64,000 nucleotides of DNA, from NCBI GenBank assembly GCA_041906185.1, contig JAYRJQ010000020.1, positions 1 to 64,000 of the forward strand, written 5' to 3'. Of this stretch, positions 54,805 through 62,742 are shown piece by piece. Each line of letters opens with the position of its first letter. Positions within the stretch are counted from its first letter, which is position 1. This DNA comes from Roseateles_B sp041906185 (GTDB taxonomy: Bacteria > Pseudomonadota > Gammaproteobacteria > Burkholderiales > Burkholderiaceae_C). The translations under genes were made by a program, and so were the position numbers. The notes beneath the pieces are model-generated. The model saw only the letters and a program-made list of their open reading frames with translations, was not told where the DNA came from and ran no database searches.

Positions 54805-55990
54805 ATGGCAGCGGCAGGAAGCCCTACTGAGGGCGCTGCTGGGCCGTGACTCAGGGCGGCTGCCGGGCAGCGCGCCTACCCAGCCCCCGGATGACACGCC
54901 GACACCGTCTCAGACTGAAGCGCCAGCAAGGAGCGGTGGCGTCTTGCACGACGCCACACCGGCAGAGGCTCTGCACCGCCTGGGCCTTCGGGGCATGCGG
55001 CCAGCGAGGCTTCCCGAGTGCGAGCAGGGCTCGGCGGCCACGTCGGACCCCGGCTTGGTCGCCGGTCCGGAAGCAAGTCCGGAAGCAAGTCCGGAAGCAA
55101 GTCTGGAAGCAAGTTTAGAAGCAAGTTTGGAAGCAAGTTTGGAAGCAAGTTTGGAAGCGGGCCTGCAAGCCTACCGGGGCAATGCCATTGCCCTGTCGGC
55201 GCGCGCCCTGGCGGGCGCTTTCCCTCATCTGGAGACGCTGCTGGGGTCGCAGTTCGCCAGCCTCGCCTGGGCCTTCTGGCGCCAGTGCCCGCCGGCCAGC
55301 GGTGATCTCGACACCTGGGGCGCAGCGCTGCCGGCCTTTCTGCGTGAGACGGCCGACGACATGCTGGCCGGTGTCGCCACCTTCGAATGGGCGCTTCACG
55401 AGGCCGAGCGGGCGGCCGATGCCGCGCTCGATGCCGCCTCCCTGAACCTTCTTCATGGCGATCCCGCCGCGCTGTGCCTCGCCTTCCGCCCGGGGCTCGT
55501 GCTTCTCGAACTGCCTCGTGAATCGCTCGAGGCGCTGGAAGGGCACCGGGCCTGGCGCACCCCTTCCCGGCAGGCCGGGCCGCCGCTGGCCGACACATCC
55601 GTCGGATGTACGCCGGTGTCGCGGTCCGTCGCTGCACCTGGCGCGGCGGTGCCCAAGGCGGCGTCGGCCGTCCTGGTCTGGCGTAAGGATTGGCGCGGCC
55701 GTGCGACTGAGTTGCAGGCGGCTGCGGCCGCCTTCATGCGCAGCGCGCTGGCCGGCCATTCACTGGAGGCGGCCTTGGCGGTGTCGACGGGCCTTCCTGC
55801 CGGGAGCGCCTCGGCGCCGGCTGAGGCTTCCTGGGACTTCACCGTCTTCCTGCACCAGGCGCTGCAAGAGCAATGGCTGACAGCCGTCCTGCCCTTGGAG
55901 GGGAGGGACGGCGCGAAGGAAACCCATGACGTCCATCCCGATGAATCTTCTGCGCCGCCTGGGCGCCACGGCCTGCCACCCCGGGACTGA
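54791..55990 (+). CDS. bufC: DUF2063 partner protein (BufC type) with inserted tandem-repeat segment
   Basis: 399 residues, against about 250-280 usual. The start (WQRQEALLRALLGRDS) and the region from about 126 (LQAYRGNAIALSARALAGAFPHLETLLGSQF, read in parts) belong to the DUF2063 fold, which serves as the peptide-binding partner of the MNIO enzyme. Between them lie about 100 low-complexity residues including eight EASx units (94-125). A second Pro/Ala-rich stretch lies near 262-305. No stop or frameshift interrupts it, so it is probably still functional. It overlaps bufB by 14 bases and the DoxX gene by 65. Confidence 0.88.
   Translation: MAASEWQRQEALLRALLGRDSGRLPGSAPTQPPDDTPTPSQTEAPARSGGVLHDATPAEALHRLGLRGMRPARLPECEQGSAATSDPGLVAGPEASPEASPEASLEASLEASLEASLEASLEAGLQAYRGNAIALSARALAGAFPHLETLLGSQFASLAWAFWRQCPPASGDLDTWGAALPAFLRETADDMLAGVATFEWALHEAERAADAALDAASLNLLHGDPAALCLAFRPGLVLLELPRESLEALEGHRAWRTPSRQAGPPLADTSVGCTPVSRSVAAPGAAVPKAASAVLVWRKDWRGRATELQAAAAAFMRSALAGHSLEAALAVSTGLPAGSASAPAEASWDFTVFLHQALQEQWLTAVLPLEGRDGAKETHDVHPDESSAPPGRHGLPPRD
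55069..55164 (+). repeat. 12-bp tandem repeat, eight units, inside bufC
   Basis: Units of GGAAGCAAGT(C/T)(C/T): two identical CC copies, one CT, four ending TT (one starting A instead of G), and a degenerate last unit GGAAGCGGGCCT. The unit length is a multiple of three, so copy-number change keeps the frame. It encodes EASP twice, EASL five times and EAGL once. The repeats are clearly AT-richer than the flanking DNA. Confidence 0.95.
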
Positions 55991-56444
55991 GGCCACGGCG
56001 CCGATCGAACCCTGGCCGGCGCCCCTGTTCCGCTGGGGGCAGTCGCTGGCGCTGCTGGCGGCGCGCGTCTACGTCGCCCGGGTGTTCTTCCTCTCCGGCC
56101 TGACCAAGCTGCGGGACTGGGACACGACGCTGGCGCTGTTCCAGGACGAATACCAGGTGCCGCTGCTGCCGCCCGTGCTCGCCGCCTATGCCGGCACGGC
56201 GGGTGAGTTGCTGCTGCCGCCGCTGCTGGTGTTGGGGCTGGCCACCCGCTTCGCCGCTGCCGGCATGTCCGTGGTGAACGTGATGGCGGTGCTGAGCCTG
56301 GCCGAGATCGCCCCGGCGGCCCTGGCGGGGCACGAGTGGTGGGGCAGCCTGCTGCTGGTCGTGCTGCTATGGGGCGCAGGCCGGATCTCGGTGGATCAGG
56401 CACTGCAGCCCCGCTGGCAGGCGTGGCTCAGTCGTTCGGCTTGA
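55926..56444 (+). CDS. DoxX family membrane protein
   Basis: 172 residues with about four membrane helices (near 40-60, 82-102, 108-128 and 138-155); the DoxX core includes ARVFFLSGLTKLRDW and GTAGELLLPPLLVLGL. DoxX proteins are common last genes of DUF2282/DUF692/DUF2063 operons (GigT position in Cupriavidus) and are thought to serve in membrane redox or transport. AAGGAAA lies 5 bases ahead of the ATG; the gene opens 65 bases before bufC ends. Its 3' end overlaps the 3' end of tolA by 17 bases in the opposite direction. Confidence 0.9.
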   Translation: MTSIPMNLLRRLGATACHPGTEATAPIEPWPAPLFRWGQSLALLAARVYVARVFFLSGLTKLRDWDTTLALFQDEYQVPLLPPVLAAYAGTAGELLLPPLLVLGLATRFAAAGMSVVNVMAVLSLAEIAPAALAGHEWWGSLLLVVLLWGAGRISVDQALQPRWQAWLSRSA

Positions 56445-57318
56445 AGCTGATCACGAGCACCGGGGGCACACGGCCGTCGGTGTCACGGGGCAGCCGGTCC
56501 GTGCGCTCGATGGCGCGCAGCACGGCCCGGTCCCAATCAGCATCGCCGCTGGGCTTGGTCAGACGGCTGCTGATGATCTTGCCGTCCGGCGCGCAGCGCA
56601 CCTCGACCTCGGCCTGCGGATTGGCCGCGCCACTGACGGTGTAGATGATGTTCGGGCGGATGGCCGCCTTGATGCGTCCGCCATAGGTCGCCGAGGGGCC
56701 GGAGCTGTGCTGGGCGGTGCCGGTGCTGCCGGGCGAGCCGGTGGCGCCTGCCATGCCCATCATGCGTTCCAGGTTCTGCTTGCGCAGCGCGTCGAGCTTG
56801 GCCTGCGCGTCCTTGGCGGCCTTCTCCTGCTTCTGCTTCTCAAGCTTGTCCTGCTTGGCCTGGTCTTCCTTCTTCTGGCGTTCCAGGTCCTTTTGCTTCT
56901 CGCGCTCCTTCTCGAGCTCCTTCTGGCGCTCCTTTTCCTTCTCGAGTTCCTTCTTGCGCTGCAGCTCGAGCTCGGCCTGGCGGCGCTCGTCCTCCTTGCG
57001 CTTCTTCTCCTTGGCGATGGCGATGTCCGCCTCTCGCTGGTCCGGCTGCGCCTCCGGCACGGGCGGCGGCGTCTTGGCCTTGGGCTGCTCCGGTTCGGGC
57101 TGGGGCTCGGGCTCCTGCAGGCGGGGCGCTGCGGCCTGGGGCACGAGGGACCACAGCTCCGCCTCGAAGGCGGGCTCCGTCTGGGTGTGCCACTGCACGC
57201 CCAGGCTCAGGCCCAGCACCAGCAGGGCATGGGCCAGAAGGGCCAGGCCGAAGCCGCGGCCCAGGGCGGGCGCGGGCGGCGGTCGCAGGCGATCGGCGCT
57301 CAGGGTGCTCGCGTTCAT
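56428..57318 (-). CDS. tolA: TolA, cell envelope integrity protein
   Basis: 296 residues. One N-terminal transmembrane helix (about 22-42), a Pro/Glu/Gln-rich part, a long charged Lys/Glu coiled coil (about 95-185) spanning the periplasm, and a C-terminal TonB/TolA domain (about 205-296; YGGRIKAAIRPNIIYTV, AEVEVRCAPDGKI). It couples the TolQR motor to TolB-Pal to keep the outer membrane constricted at division. tolB and pal do not follow; a convergent operon begins at once, sharing 17 bases with this gene. Confidence 0.94.
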   Translation of the reverse strand: MNASTLSADRLRPPPAPALGRGFGLALLAHALLVLGLSLGVQWHTQTEPAFEAELWSLVPQAAAPRLQEPEPQPEPEQPKAKTPPPVPEAQPDQREADIAIAKEKKRKEDERRQAELELQRKKELEKEKERQKELEKEREKQKDLERQKKEDQAKQDKLEKQKQEKAAKDAQAKLDALRKQNLERMMGMAGATGSPGSTGTAQHSSGPSATYGGRIKAAIRPNIIYTVSGAANPQAEVEVRCAPDGKIISSRLTKPSGDADWDRAVLRAIERTDRLPRDTDGRVPPVLVISFKPND

Positions 57319-57323
57319 GGTGC

Positions 57324-57767
<444 letters not shown>

Positions 57768-57773
57768 GGCGGA

Positions 57774-58469
57774 TCAGCGGGCGGTGGGGGCGGCAGCCGG
57801 GGTGCCGGCATTGCGCTGCAGGATGTTGGAGAACTCCTCGATGAAGGTCTCCAGCGTGATGGCCGATCGGTCGATCTGGCGCGCGAAGCGGTTGTAGGCC
57901 AGCACGGCGGGGATCGCCGCGAAGAGGCCGATGGCCGTGGCCACCAGGGCCTCGGCGATGCCGGGGGCCACGGTGGCGAGCGTCACCTGCTGCAGGTTCG
58001 AGAGGCCGACGAAGGCGTGCATGATCCCCCAGATGGTGCCGAACAGGCCCACATAGGGCGAGACGGAGCCCACCGAGGCCAGGAAGGAGAGGTGCGACTC
58101 CATGGCGTCGAGCTCGCGCTGGAAGCTGGCCCGCATGGCGCGGCGGGCGCCGTCCAGCAGGGCGCTGGGCTCGGCCACGCGGCGCTCGCGCAGCTTGAGG
58201 AACTCGCGCATGCCGGACGCGAAGATGCGCTCCAGCGGTGCGCCGTCGCTCTTGCTCGAGACGCTGTTGAAGAGGTCGTTGAGGTTCTTGCCCGACCAGA
58301 ACTCCTGCTCGAAGGCCTCGTTGCTGGACTTCACGCGGCCCAGCGAGATGAACTTGGAGAAGATCACGCTCCAGCTGGCCAGGGAGACGGTCAGCAGGGC
58401 GCCGATCACCAGCTTGACCACGAAGCTGGCGTTGGCGATCAGGGTGAAGATGGATAGGTCTTGGTTCAT
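57774..58469 (-). CDS. tolQ: TolQ, Tol-Pal motor channel subunit
   Basis: 231-residue MotA/TolQ/ExbB protein with three membrane helices (about 15-37, 130-155 and 170-195). Motifs SVSPYVGLFGTIWGIMHAF and APGIAEALVATAIGLFAAIPAVLAYN are standard for the family. The ATG at 58469 gives the family N-terminus (MNQDLSIFTLIANAS). It lies 61 bases after ybgC, the usual order. Confidence 0.97.
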   Translation of the reverse strand: MNQDLSIFTLIANASFVVKLVIGALLTVSLASWSVIFSKFISLGRVKSSNEAFEQEFWSGKNLNDLFNSVSSKSDGAPLERIFASGMREFLKLRERRVAEPSALLDGARRAMRASFQRELDAMESHLSFLASVGSVSPYVGLFGTIWGIMHAFVGLSNLQQVTLATVAPGIAEALVATAIGLFAAIPAVLAYNRFARQIDRSAITLETFIEEFSNILQRNAGTPAAAPTAR

Positions 58470-58530
58470 CTCGGGTCGCTCGGGCGCGGCTAGTACGCGT
58501 GAAGGGGCGGAAAAGGAGGTGGAGGAGGCC

Positions 58531-58968
58531 TCAGGCCGTCGGGAGGGGCAGCAAGGCGAGCCGCCGGAGCAGCTCCTCGGGCATGCGGGCCGGCCGGAAG
58601 CTGCCAGCATCCACGGAGCCTATGCGGATTTCGCCTTCGGCGAGTAACTGTCCGTCACGCCAGGCCTGCTGGAACAAGGTCATGCTGGCCCGGCCCTGCT
58701 CACGCAGCTCGACGGTGACGGTGATCCAGTCGTCCAGGCGGGCCGGCGCGAGGTAGTTCACGGCCGTGCGGCTGACCACGAACATGCGGCCCTGCGCCTG
58801 GCGCATCTGCTCCTGGCTGAAGCCCAGTTCGCGCAGCCACTCGGTGCGGGCACGCTCGAAGAACTTCAGGTAGTTGGCATAGAACACCACGCCACCGGCG
58901 TCGGTGTCCTCCCAGTACACCCGCAGGCCCAGGCTGAACTGTGCGTCCCGAGGCGTCATGGCGGTCAT
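58531..58968 (-). CDS. ybgC: YbgC, Tol-Pal-associated acyl-CoA thioesterase
   Basis: 145-residue hotdog-fold thioesterase with the 4-hydroxybenzoyl-CoA thioesterase signature YWEDTDAGGVVFYANYLKFFERARTEW (read in parts; catalytic Asp in EDTDAGG). It hydrolyses acyl-CoA or acyl-ACP and is found next to tol genes across proteobacteria. The start overlaps the aminotransferase stop (ATGA). Confidence 0.95.
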   Translation of the reverse strand: MTAMTPRDAQFSLGLRVYWEDTDAGGVVFYANYLKFFERARTEWLRELGFSQEQMRQAQGRMFVVSRTAVNYLAPARLDDWITVTVELREQGRASMTLFQQAWRDGQLLAEGEIRIGSVDAGSFRPARMPEELLRRLALLPLPTA

Positions 58969-60161
58969 GCGCGGCGCAGGGTGGGCAGCAGCGCGGCCAG
59001 ACGGCGCACGGCCTCGTCCAGGTCCTCGTCGCTGCTGGCGAAGGACAGGCGCAGGAAGCGCGAGGCGAGGGCCGGACCGAAGTCGCGGCCGGGCGTGAGG
59101 GCGATCTGGGCGCGCTGCATCAGCTCGAAGCTGAAGTCCCAGGCGTTGTCGGTGAAGGCCGAGACGTCCATCCAGACGTAGAAGGCGCCATCCGGCACGA
59201 CGGGCACGCCGAGCCCCAGCGCCTGCAGTGCCGGCACGAGGCGGTCGCGACGGGCCCGGAGCACGGCGCGGCGGCGTTCGTACTCGGCCAGCGAGGCCTC
59301 CTCGAAGCAGGCGAGCGCCGCGTGCTGGGCAATGCTGGAGGGGCAGATGAAGAGGTTCTGCGCCAGCTTCTCGACGGGCCCCACCAGCGCGGGTGGCAGC
59401 ACCAGCCAGCCCAGGCGCCAGCCGGTCATGCCGAAGTACTTGGAGAAGCTGTTGATCGAGACGACGTCATCACCCAGCGCGAGCGCGCTGTGACCGAAGG
59501 CGGCCTCGTAGGACAGGCCGAGGTAGATCTCGTCGATCAGCGTGATCCCGCCGCGCTGGCGCACAGCGGCCACGATGCGGGCCAGCTCCGCCGGCTCGAT
59601 GGACGTGCCCGTCGGGTTGCTGGGCGAGGCGAGCAGCACCGCACGGGTGGCGGGCGTCCAGGCGGCCTCGACCTGCGCGCAGCTCGGCTGGAATCGCTGC
59701 TCGGCAGTGGCCGGCAGCAGGACCGCCTCGGCATCGGCGGCCGCCACGAAATGGCGGTTGCAGGGGTAGCTCGGGTCGGGCATCAGCACCTGGTCGCCGC
59801 GCTCGAAAAGCGCGAGGCAGGCCAGCTGCAGCGCTGCCGACGCACCCGCCGTGATCACGATGCGTGCCGCGGGAACGTCCAGTGCGAAGTGGTGGGCGTA
59901 CCAGCGGCTGATGGCCTCGCGCAGCGCCGGCAGGCCCGCCGAGGCGGTGTACTGCGTGCGCCCCTCGGCGATGCAACGCGCGGCAGCCTCGGCCACGGCC
60001 GGGCTGGCGCCGAAGTCCGGCTCGCCGATGTTCAGGTAGATCATGCGGCGCCCGCCCTGGGCAGGATCGCACAGCGCCGTGCGGGCCAGTTCATCGGCCG
60101 CCTTGGCGCATTCCATGACGTAGAAGGGATCGATCCGATCCAGGCGCTGGGCCAGCTTCAT
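58965..60161 (-). CDS. PLP-dependent class I/II aminotransferase
   Basis: 398-residue fold-type I aminotransferase. Cofactor motifs: ASPSNPTGTSIEPAEL, DEIYLGLSYE, the PLP lysine in SINSFSKYFGMTGWRLGW, and the substrate-binding Arg in SRFLRLSFASS. It resembles the AspC/AlaA-like subgroup common beside ybgC-tol in Burkholderiales. Substrate cannot be assigned from sequence alone. It lies 33 bases after nusB and overlaps ybgC. Confidence 0.92.
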   Translation of the reverse strand: MKLAQRLDRIDPFYVMECAKAADELARTALCDPAQGGRRMIYLNIGEPDFGASPAVAEAAARCIAEGRTQYTASAGLPALREAISRWYAHHFALDVPAARIVITAGASAALQLACLALFERGDQVLMPDPSYPCNRHFVAAADAEAVLLPATAEQRFQPSCAQVEAAWTPATRAVLLASPSNPTGTSIEPAELARIVAAVRQRGGITLIDEIYLGLSYEAAFGHSALALGDDVVSINSFSKYFGMTGWRLGWLVLPPALVGPVEKLAQNLFICPSSIAQHAALACFEEASLAEYERRRAVLRARRDRLVPALQALGLGVPVVPDGAFYVWMDVSAFTDNAWDFSFELMQRAQIALTPGRDFGPALASRFLRLSFASSDEDLDEAVRRLAALLPTLRRA

Positions 60162-60194
60162 CCGGGCGAGGGCGTGTGTGGAGCTTGCCGGGGG

Positions 60195-60716
60195 TCAGCG
60201 GGCCGGCTTGCGCTGGGCCTGCACCTCGAGCGGGCGCAGGTCCTCGGCCGCGCGGTCCAGCACGCCGTTGACGTACTTGTGGCCGTCGGTGCCGCCGAAG
60301 GACTTGGCCAGCTCCACGGCTTCGTTGATCGCCACCTTGTAGGGGATGTCGACGCAGTGCTTGAGCTCGTAGGCGCCGATCATCAGGATGCCGTGCTCGA
60401 TGGGCGACAGCTCGGTGGTCTTGCGGTCCACATGGCGGGCCAGCACGGTGTCGAGGTCAGCGGCCTCATGCACGCCGCCATTGAACAGGGCGTCGAAATG
60501 GGCCTTGTCGCACTTCTCGAAGCCCTGCTGCTCGCGCATGTGGGTCTCGATGGCGGCGGGCTCGTCACCCGTCACGAGCCATTGATACAGCGCCTGCAGC
60601 GCGAACTCGCGCGAGCGGCGGCGGGCCGACTTCGCGCCGGCGCGCTTGACGCCCGGCTTGGCCGCGGGCTTGCCGGCGGTCTTGGGAGCAGTGGGGGTGT
60701 TGGTCTTGTCGTTCAT
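60195..60716 (-). CDS. nusB: Transcription antitermination factor NusB
   Basis: 173 residues. The NusB fold begins at about 35 (RRRSREFALQALYQWLVTG) and includes SPIEHGILMIGAYELKHCVDIPYKVAINEAVELAKSFGG (read in parts). Residues 1-30 are a Lys/Ala/Pro/Thr-rich tail not part of the fold. NusB-NusE binds boxA for rRNA antitermination. The ATG at 60716 is used; a GTG at 60722 would overlap the ribH stop (GTGA) and add two residues. The ribH-nusB order is widespread. Confidence 0.96.
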   Translation of the reverse strand: MNDKTNTPTAPKTAGKPAAKPGVKRAGAKSARRRSREFALQALYQWLVTGDEPAAIETHMREQQGFEKCDKAHFDALFNGGVHEAADLDTVLARHVDRKTTELSPIEHGILMIGAYELKHCVDIPYKVAINEAVELAKSFGGTDGHKYVNGVLDRAAEDLRPLEVQAQRKPAR

Positions 60717-60718
60717 GC

Positions 60719-61183
60719 TCACTGCAGGGCTTTCAGAAGATGGGCCATCTCGACGGCGACGCGGGCAGCGTCGGCGCCCTTCTCGGCGGCGCGGGCCCAG
60801 GCCTGGGCCTCGTTCTCGACCGTGAGGATGGCATTGGCGACGGGCAGGTTGGCATCCAGCGACACGCGGGTGACGCCCGCGCCGCTTTCATTGGCCACCA
60901 GCTCGAAGTGGTAGGTCTCGCCGCGGATGATGCAGCCCAGCGCGATGAGGGCGTCGAAGCGCTCGCTGTCGGCCATGGTCTGCAGGGCGACCGGTACCTC
61001 GAGGGCGCCCGGCACCGTGACGTGGCGGATCTGGTGGCTGGGCACACCCATCGCGGCGAGGGCCTCGAGGCAGTGCTGTGCCAGCGTGTTCGTCAGGGTC
61101 TCGTTGAAGCGGGCCTGCACGATGCCGATGCGCAGGTCCTGGCCGTCCAGCGCGGCCTGCTGTCCCTTGTCTGCTCCTTGCAT
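60719..61183 (-). CDS. ribH: 6,7-dimethyl-8-ribityllumazine synthase
   Basis: 154-residue lumazine synthase, condensing 5-amino-6-ribitylaminouracil with dihydroxybutanone phosphate in riboflavin synthesis. Motifs: IGIVQARFNETLT, VPGALEVPVALQ and ALGCIIRGETYHFE. Length and spacing are standard. It lies 7 bases after the RibB-type gene. Confidence 0.97.
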   Translation of the reverse strand: MQGADKGQQAALDGQDLRIGIVQARFNETLTNTLAQHCLEALAAMGVPSHQIRHVTVPGALEVPVALQTMADSERFDALIALGCIIRGETYHFELVANESGAGVTRVSLDANLPVANAILTVENEAQAWARAAEKGADAARVAVEMAHLLKALQ

Positions 61184-61190
61184 GGGGCGC

Positions 61191-62303
61191 TTACTCCTTG
61201 TTGGCGCGCTCGTCGGCGCTCACGAAACCGGTGACTTCCAGGCCGTAGCCGGTCATGCTCGGCATGCGGCGCGGGCTGCCCAGCAGCTTCATCTTGTGGA
61301 CGCCCAGCTCACGCAGGATCTGCGCGCCGACGCCGTAGGTGCGCAGGTCCATGGCCATGGCACGGGGGGCGGGCGCGCTGCCGGCCGTCTCGAAGCGGCC
61401 CAGCAGGGACTCGGCCGCCTCGCCGCAGTTCAGCAGCACGGCAACGCCGGCAGGAGACTTCTGCAGCGCGGCCAGCGCGGCGGGCAGGGGCCAGGAGTGG
61501 GCGCTCGGGCCGGCGTCCAGCAGGTCCAGGGCGGAGAAGGGCTCGTGCACGCGCACCAGGACTTCATCCGTCGGCTGCCACTGACCGCGGCTCAGGGCCA
61601 GATGCACGGCGCCGGTGCGGTCCTTGAAGACGCTGCATTCGAAGGCGCCCTGCGCCGTCTCCATGGAGCGACGGCTGACGAGTTGCACCAGGGATTCGTT
61701 GCGGCTGCGGTGCTCGATGAGGTCGGCGATGGTGCCGATCTTGATGCCGTGCTCCGCCGCGAAGACTTCCAGGTCCGGCAGGCGGGCCATGGTGCCGTCG
61801 TCCTTCATGATCTCGCAGATCACGGAAGCGGGCGTCAGGCCGGCCATGCGGGCCAGGTCACAGCCGGCTTCGGTATGGCCGGCACGCATCAGCACGCCGC
61901 CGTCCTGCGCCTGCAGAGGGAAGATGTGGCCGGGCTGCACCAGGTCACGGGCTTCGGCATTGCGGGCCACGGCCGCCTGCACGGTGCGTGCGCGGTCGGC
62001 GGCGGAGATGCCAGTCGTGACGCCCGTTGCGGCCTCGATGGACACGGTGAAGGCGGTGCCATGCTGCGTGCCGTTGCGGGTGGCCATCGGCGGCAGCTGC
62101 AGGCGCTCGCAGCGCTCGCGCGTGAGCGTCAGGCAGATCAGGCCGCGGCCGAACTTGGCCATGAAATTGATGGCCTCCGGCGTGACGTGGTCCGCCGCCA
62201 GCACGAGGTCGCCCTCGTTTTCGCGGTCTTCTTCATCGACCAGGATGACCATGCGACCGGCAGCAAGCTCGGCCACCAGCTCGGGGACAGGAGAGATAGG
62301 CAT
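61191..62303 (-). CDS. ribB: 3,4-dihydroxy-2-butanone-4-phosphate synthase with degenerate GTP cyclohydrolase II half (RibBX type)
   Basis: 370 residues. Residues 1-200 are a complete RibB domain (DEEDRENEGD, TRNGTQHGTAFTVSIEA, RAGHTEAGCDLARMAG), making dihydroxybutanone phosphate from ribulose 5-phosphate. Residues 205-370 align with GTP cyclohydrolase II by position, but the zinc ligands (C-x2-GD-x8-C-x-C) and the catalytic region are missing; only two Cys remain, in unrelated places. It should therefore not open GTP, and a separate RibA is needed. The first ATG after the gap is used. It leads into ribH and nusB. Confidence 0.93.
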   Translation of the reverse strand: MPISPVPELVAELAAGRMVILVDEEDRENEGDLVLAADHVTPEAINFMAKFGRGLICLTLTRERCERLQLPPMATRNGTQHGTAFTVSIEAATGVTTGISAADRARTVQAAVARNAEARDLVQPGHIFPLQAQDGGVLMRAGHTEAGCDLARMAGLTPASVICEIMKDDGTMARLPDLEVFAAEHGIKIGTIADLIEHRSRNESLVQLVSRRSMETAQGAFECSVFKDRTGAVHLALSRGQWQPTDEVLVRVHEPFSALDLLDAGPSAHSWPLPAALAALQKSPAGVAVLLNCGEAAESLLGRFETAGSAPAPRAMAMDLRTYGVGAQILRELGVHKMKLLGSPRRMPSMTGYGLEVTGFVSADERANKE

Positions 62304-62742
62304 AGGCGCGGATTGTAGAGGGGCGCGACCACCATCCGGTGTTTCCCGGGGGCACAGTCGTGCAGAGTTCGTTGGAGCGGTGCGTCCAGAAGCGCCAGGA
62401 CCGGGCGCCGGCGGGGTGGATCGATCGCCCCCCCGGAGGATCGGTGGCACAAATGCCCGCCGCTCGAGCAGCCTCCGAAGATCAATGGGCACGGGCGGCG
62501 ATTCGCTGGGGGCAGTGTCGTTGCTGCGGTGTCCCTACGTGGGTGAGGGCGTATTTTTTTGAGGGGATTTTGTGAGGGGATGCAGGCTGATGACCGGGTG
62601 CCCGTGAATGTGGGCTCGCGAACATCGGCTGATGACGATGGGCTCATGACGACGGGCTGGCGCACGCCCGTTGGCGCCAGGCGGCATGCAGGCCGGAGCG
62701 CCGTGACTGCCCATGGTGTCCACCCACGGGCCGGATGTCGGT
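62304..62742. other. Gene-free stretch between ribD and ribB
   Basis: About 440 bases upstream of the RibB-type gene and downstream of ribD. A minus-strand TACAAT hexamer (62312-62317) sits only about 9 bases from the start codon. A T7 run on the plus strand (62554-62560) follows no good hairpin. I could not find the conserved FMN-riboswitch core here. No reading frame looks like a gene. Confidence 0.6.

Noticed and set aside
55069..55164. Repeat cluster considered as a CRISPR array
   Set aside because: The units are 12 bases, contiguous and without spacers, and lie in frame inside a coding gene.
62304..62470. FMN riboswitch upstream of the RibB-type gene
   Set aside because: ATCTTCGG and CCGGATGGTGG fragments look like riboswitch edges, but the conserved GAAATTCCC/CCGGCGGT core is missing and the ends do not pair.
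62540..62580. Plus-strand T-run (62554-62560) as a terminator
   Set aside because: Only a 3-bp CCC/GGG stem precedes it and no plus-strand gene ends there.
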